Made by a program: the position numbers and the translations under genes. A DNA stretch of 64,000 nt. Source: Harmothoe impar. Lineage: Eukaryota; Annelida; Polychaeta; Phyllodocida; Polynoidae. Shown here in pieces: positions 61,676 to 64,000 of the stretch. Under the pieces are notes generated by a model. It did not search any database. It saw nothing but the letters and a program-made list of their open reading frames with translations, and had not been told where the DNA came from. The stretch spans positions 2,418,001 to 2,482,000 of the forward strand of contig OX381708.1 of the NCBI GenBank assembly GCA_947462335.1. The letters are read 5' to 3'. Position 1 is the first letter of the stretch. Every line of letters begins with the position of its first letter.

Positions 61676-62310
61676 CGTCGACTTGTTGAGGGCGTGAACG
61701 ACGACGTCGCCGCTAGGCGGTTGCGCCCTTTCCTTTTCTTACTCCCCGCGCTCCTATAGGAAGTCGGAGTTTGGAAAAGTTCACTGCCCTCCTCGTCGTC
61801 AGAGGATTGATCGTCCACCTGGAGAGAAGAGTCTGCTGCTGCTACTGCTGCTGCTGCTGCTTCTCCTTCTTCCGAGTCGAAGCTCGGTCGTTTCCGACCT
61901 CTGTCAGCAAGCCGTGTGTCCAAGCTTTGGCCAGGTCCGCTCGCTTTATACAGATGGTTTCCGATCAAGGAGTCTGTGGGAACTGCTTCGCGCAGAGTAG
62001 CCCGCCGGTCTGGGCGCCGTCTTCCTGAACCTGGCGGCGTCGTTCAGTAAGTCCACTATGTTGATGCGATGCTCAGGTGGTATTCTCCGACCCGACATCT
62101 CGCGCACCGCACCGTCCTCGTTCCACTTGACCACACCGGATTTCTCCAATTGTTTGTACAGCGCCACGGTCCGGGTGCGATTCCTCTTGGGAACTTGGTT
62201 CACCAACCGCTCAAGTAGGGACGCGCTGGCTTCTTCAGCAGACTGACAGAGGTGAGCCGGGGGCGAAGAAGTGTAGGACGAAGAGATTGTAGTTGGTCTC
62301 TTACTACGTA
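61660..62310 (-). pseudogene. Conserved Polinton protein upstream of integrase, frameshifted and cut by an LTR element
   Basis: The first frame (open from 62310 to 61946) reads ALYKQLEKSGVVKWNEDGAV and INIVDLLNDAARFRK; the second (to 61660) reads DSLIGNHLYKASG, an acidic/Ala-run region and KKRKGRNR. The VVKWN…NIVDLLND…LIGN order is a recurrent Polinton protein of unknown role. The switch of frame lies near 62000, one base. The 5' end is lost at 62310, where the LTR begins. It overlaps the integrase start by 16 nt. Confidence 0.65.
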
Positions 62311-62834
62311 TGTAACACTTGAGTACAAAAACCAGACAAGGTAAATTAGACTTTAATATACGGCGACTTTATTGTAAAGGTAACTCTTGTGTATTATAGT
62401 ACAAGTATAACCAGCGGATATACAAGATCAGAACAGATATATAATACAGTGGGGCAACCCTACAGCATAGAGTTAAGCCCGTGAGCACAGGGTGGTCATG
62501 TCACGACAGTCCCAAACCTGACTGACTTCCAATGGAGAAGGAGCCGTCTTATATACAGCGCTGCATAGCCACGTGACCGTACTAGCAGCGCCACCTGTTA
62601 GTTTTAGTTATGTAAAATGCTTATGTAACAACTACCGACGGTAACCGAAGGTGGTACCGGTACACTACCGTATAGATAACCGAAATAGAGGAGTCGGTGT
62701 ATGTAACGAACCGACGACACTAGTTAGATGAATAAAACAGTTATTAAATACAATAGAACCGTGTTGTCTTACATCATACAACATACAATAGATATACAAC
62801 AATAACAGTTAGACTTTATAGTCAACCCGTTACA
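62311..62834 (-). repeat. 3' LTR of another LTR retrotransposon
   Basis: The plus-strand ends are TGTAACACTTGAG and CAACCCGTTACA. On the minus strand a polypurine tract (AAGGGGGGTAG) directly precedes the LTR, fixing the orientation. A minus-strand TATATAAG lies near 62550. ACGTA precedes the LTR and may be the target copy. The other LTR is outside the window. Confidence 0.8.
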
Positions 62835-64000
62835 CTACCCCCCTTAAGAATGTAGGAAGGGTTGGTTTTATAATAATAATACCTCTTGGATACATTATAT
62901 ACCACGTATATCTATTTATCAACAAGTAACATTTCTACTCATAGTAACAACAGGCATACATACATGAACAACCAGGTTAACATGTATATAACAGTTTATA
63001 TCAATAATATAGTCTTTGGTATCAAACCATAGTCCCGTAGGCACATGATATAAAAACTGTCCAACTGATAGTCCTAGACTAGTATCAGTTAAAAGTAAAG
63101 GCACCAAATAACCACCTCGGAAACTCAACACATCACCTACTACATTCAGCAATGGTGCGAATCCGTGTGGAGTTAGTGTCCTTATATATAAATAATAGAA
63201 CTATAATAGCTCTCACTTCCTTTGGCGAAGAAAAGTTTTATAATTGGAACTATAGCAGTTCCCACTTCCTTTGGCGTAGAAAAGTTTATATATAAAAATC
63301 CATAGTAGCGTATCCTAAATAAGGTGGGATAGATCGTCATCCTTATTAGGGGCGGTACTCCAGTACCTAGCAGTTTATGGTGGTAGAGATGGATAGAGTC
63401 CAGTACCGGTATAGTACTTCCATCTCTTGTGAAATATAAATATAAAAAGGTAGGTCCGTGCCTCCCTATAAATAATTATCACAGGAGGATGATCCATATA
63501 ATAGTTCATAGGTCACAATAGTAGAATGTGACCCCAGGATCAGGAGCCCTGGACAGTAGTAGAGAACCGGCGGTTGTGGCTTAGTAGTAAACCACGGTTG
63601 AAGACATCAGGCTGCTTCCAGTGTGGTGGCAGTAGAGACTAGGCTAAGTCACGACAGCACCGTCGGTCTGCTTTGGTTGTCCAGGGGCGTGTAGCTGCGT
63701 CGATGGTTTAGTTTTACCTCCGAGGGGCGGAACAGTGCACCCCAGAGGGCCTGACAGGGGACCATCCTTAGGTGTCCATAGGGACACCGCCGGATGGCTT
63801 TCCTTCCCCATCAGGACTTCCTCCAGGAGGGGCCTCCGTGGTGTAAACCATAGCAGCCTCCACCTGGAGAGGAAGGGCTCCACCTGGGGCTACCGAGAGG
63901 GTACTCGGCGCCGCAGTAGGCTCCCCGCCACTGACCACCCGGGTAGATTGTGCCATGAAAGAGAATGGCATCTCATACCTAGGTGGGTGTACTGACAGTA
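62835..64000 (-). mobile_element. 3' internal part of the LTR retrotransposon
   Basis: About 800 bp of A/T-rich, noncoding sequence follow the LTR. From 63644 a minus-strand frame reads up to about 63883 (ending KQTDGAVVT) with Pro/Gly-rich sequence; it could be the C-terminal end of pol or gag. I could not place it in a domain. Confidence 0.5.

Larger units (their letters stand above)
56396..62310 (-). mobile_element. Polinton/Maverick P2, left-hand part (adintovirus-like)
   Basis: It starts AGTAGTATTGTATGTATCGG at 56396, the inverted counterpart of the P1 end. All genes are on the minus strand: upstream gene, integrase, penton, pVI-like, major capsid, protease and a small ORF, tightly packed. 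This is the structural half of a Polinton. An LTR retrotransposon interrupts it at 62311, so the packaging ATPase and PolB, if present, lie beyond. The six bases before 56396 (TACGTC) do not match the P1 flank. Confidence 0.93.

Noticed and set aside
1..62310. One single Polinton enclosing the whole window
   Set aside because: The right end is on the left side and the left end on the right side, with differing flanks, so there are two elements in direct orientation.

Overview
The window is animal (metazoan) nuclear DNA made almost entirely of nested transposable elements, with the remains of one host gene between them. Metazoan origin is shown by Polinton/Maverick (adintovirus-like) elements, a Ty3/Gypsy LTR retrotransposon, a DIRS-order retrotransposon and two minus-strand exons with consensus splice sites: a signal-peptide exon and a phase 1-1 V-set immunoglobulin exon. 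The Ig exon suggests a bilaterian, perhaps a chordate; the species cannot be named from sequence alone.

Layout. 1-6143: right-hand part of Polinton P1 (PC4-like DNA-binding protein, protein-primed PolB split by one frameshift, terminal inverted repeat packed with transcription-factor motifs). 6144-7245: G-rich and 64-bp minisatellites. 7248-14119: a CCCAG-ended DNA element (A1) carrying a decayed DIRS-type retrotransposon, itself split by a smaller CCCAG element. 14624-14926: host Ig exon. 15132-52657: a 37.5-kb nest inside what looks like the first intron of that Ig gene. The outer shell is a CCCAG element (A3); inside it is a CCCTGG-ended element (B), and inside B lie an LTR-gag fused in frame to the tail of a third Polinton (P3), several short MITEs, a nearly full Gypsy element (26962-43734) with an extra zinc-finger gene after pol, and a 2.2-kb tandem duplication. 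52660-53414: minisatellite, a 99-bp array and the signal-peptide exon. 56396-62310: left-hand part of Polinton P2 with its capsid, protease and integrase genes, cut by another LTR retrotransposon whose 3' LTR is at 62311-62834.

How the parts relate. P1 and P2 lie in the same orientation and bracket the host exons. In P2 the morphogenesis genes (protease, double-jelly-roll major capsid, pVI-like protein, penton) are all open, while the integrase has lost its chromodomain to a stop and the gene upstream is frameshifted. The DNA elements ending CCCAG/CTGGG each have a 2-bp target duplication of varying sequence; four independent sites can be checked because removing the element rejoins a repeat unit or a retroelement reading frame. 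The most unusual items are the LTR-promoted gag-PolB fusion (17144-19519), the Gypsy accessory gene with its own promoter-like motif cluster (31387-34905), the TF-motif arrays in Polinton ends, and the intron inflated about 40-fold by one nested insertion.
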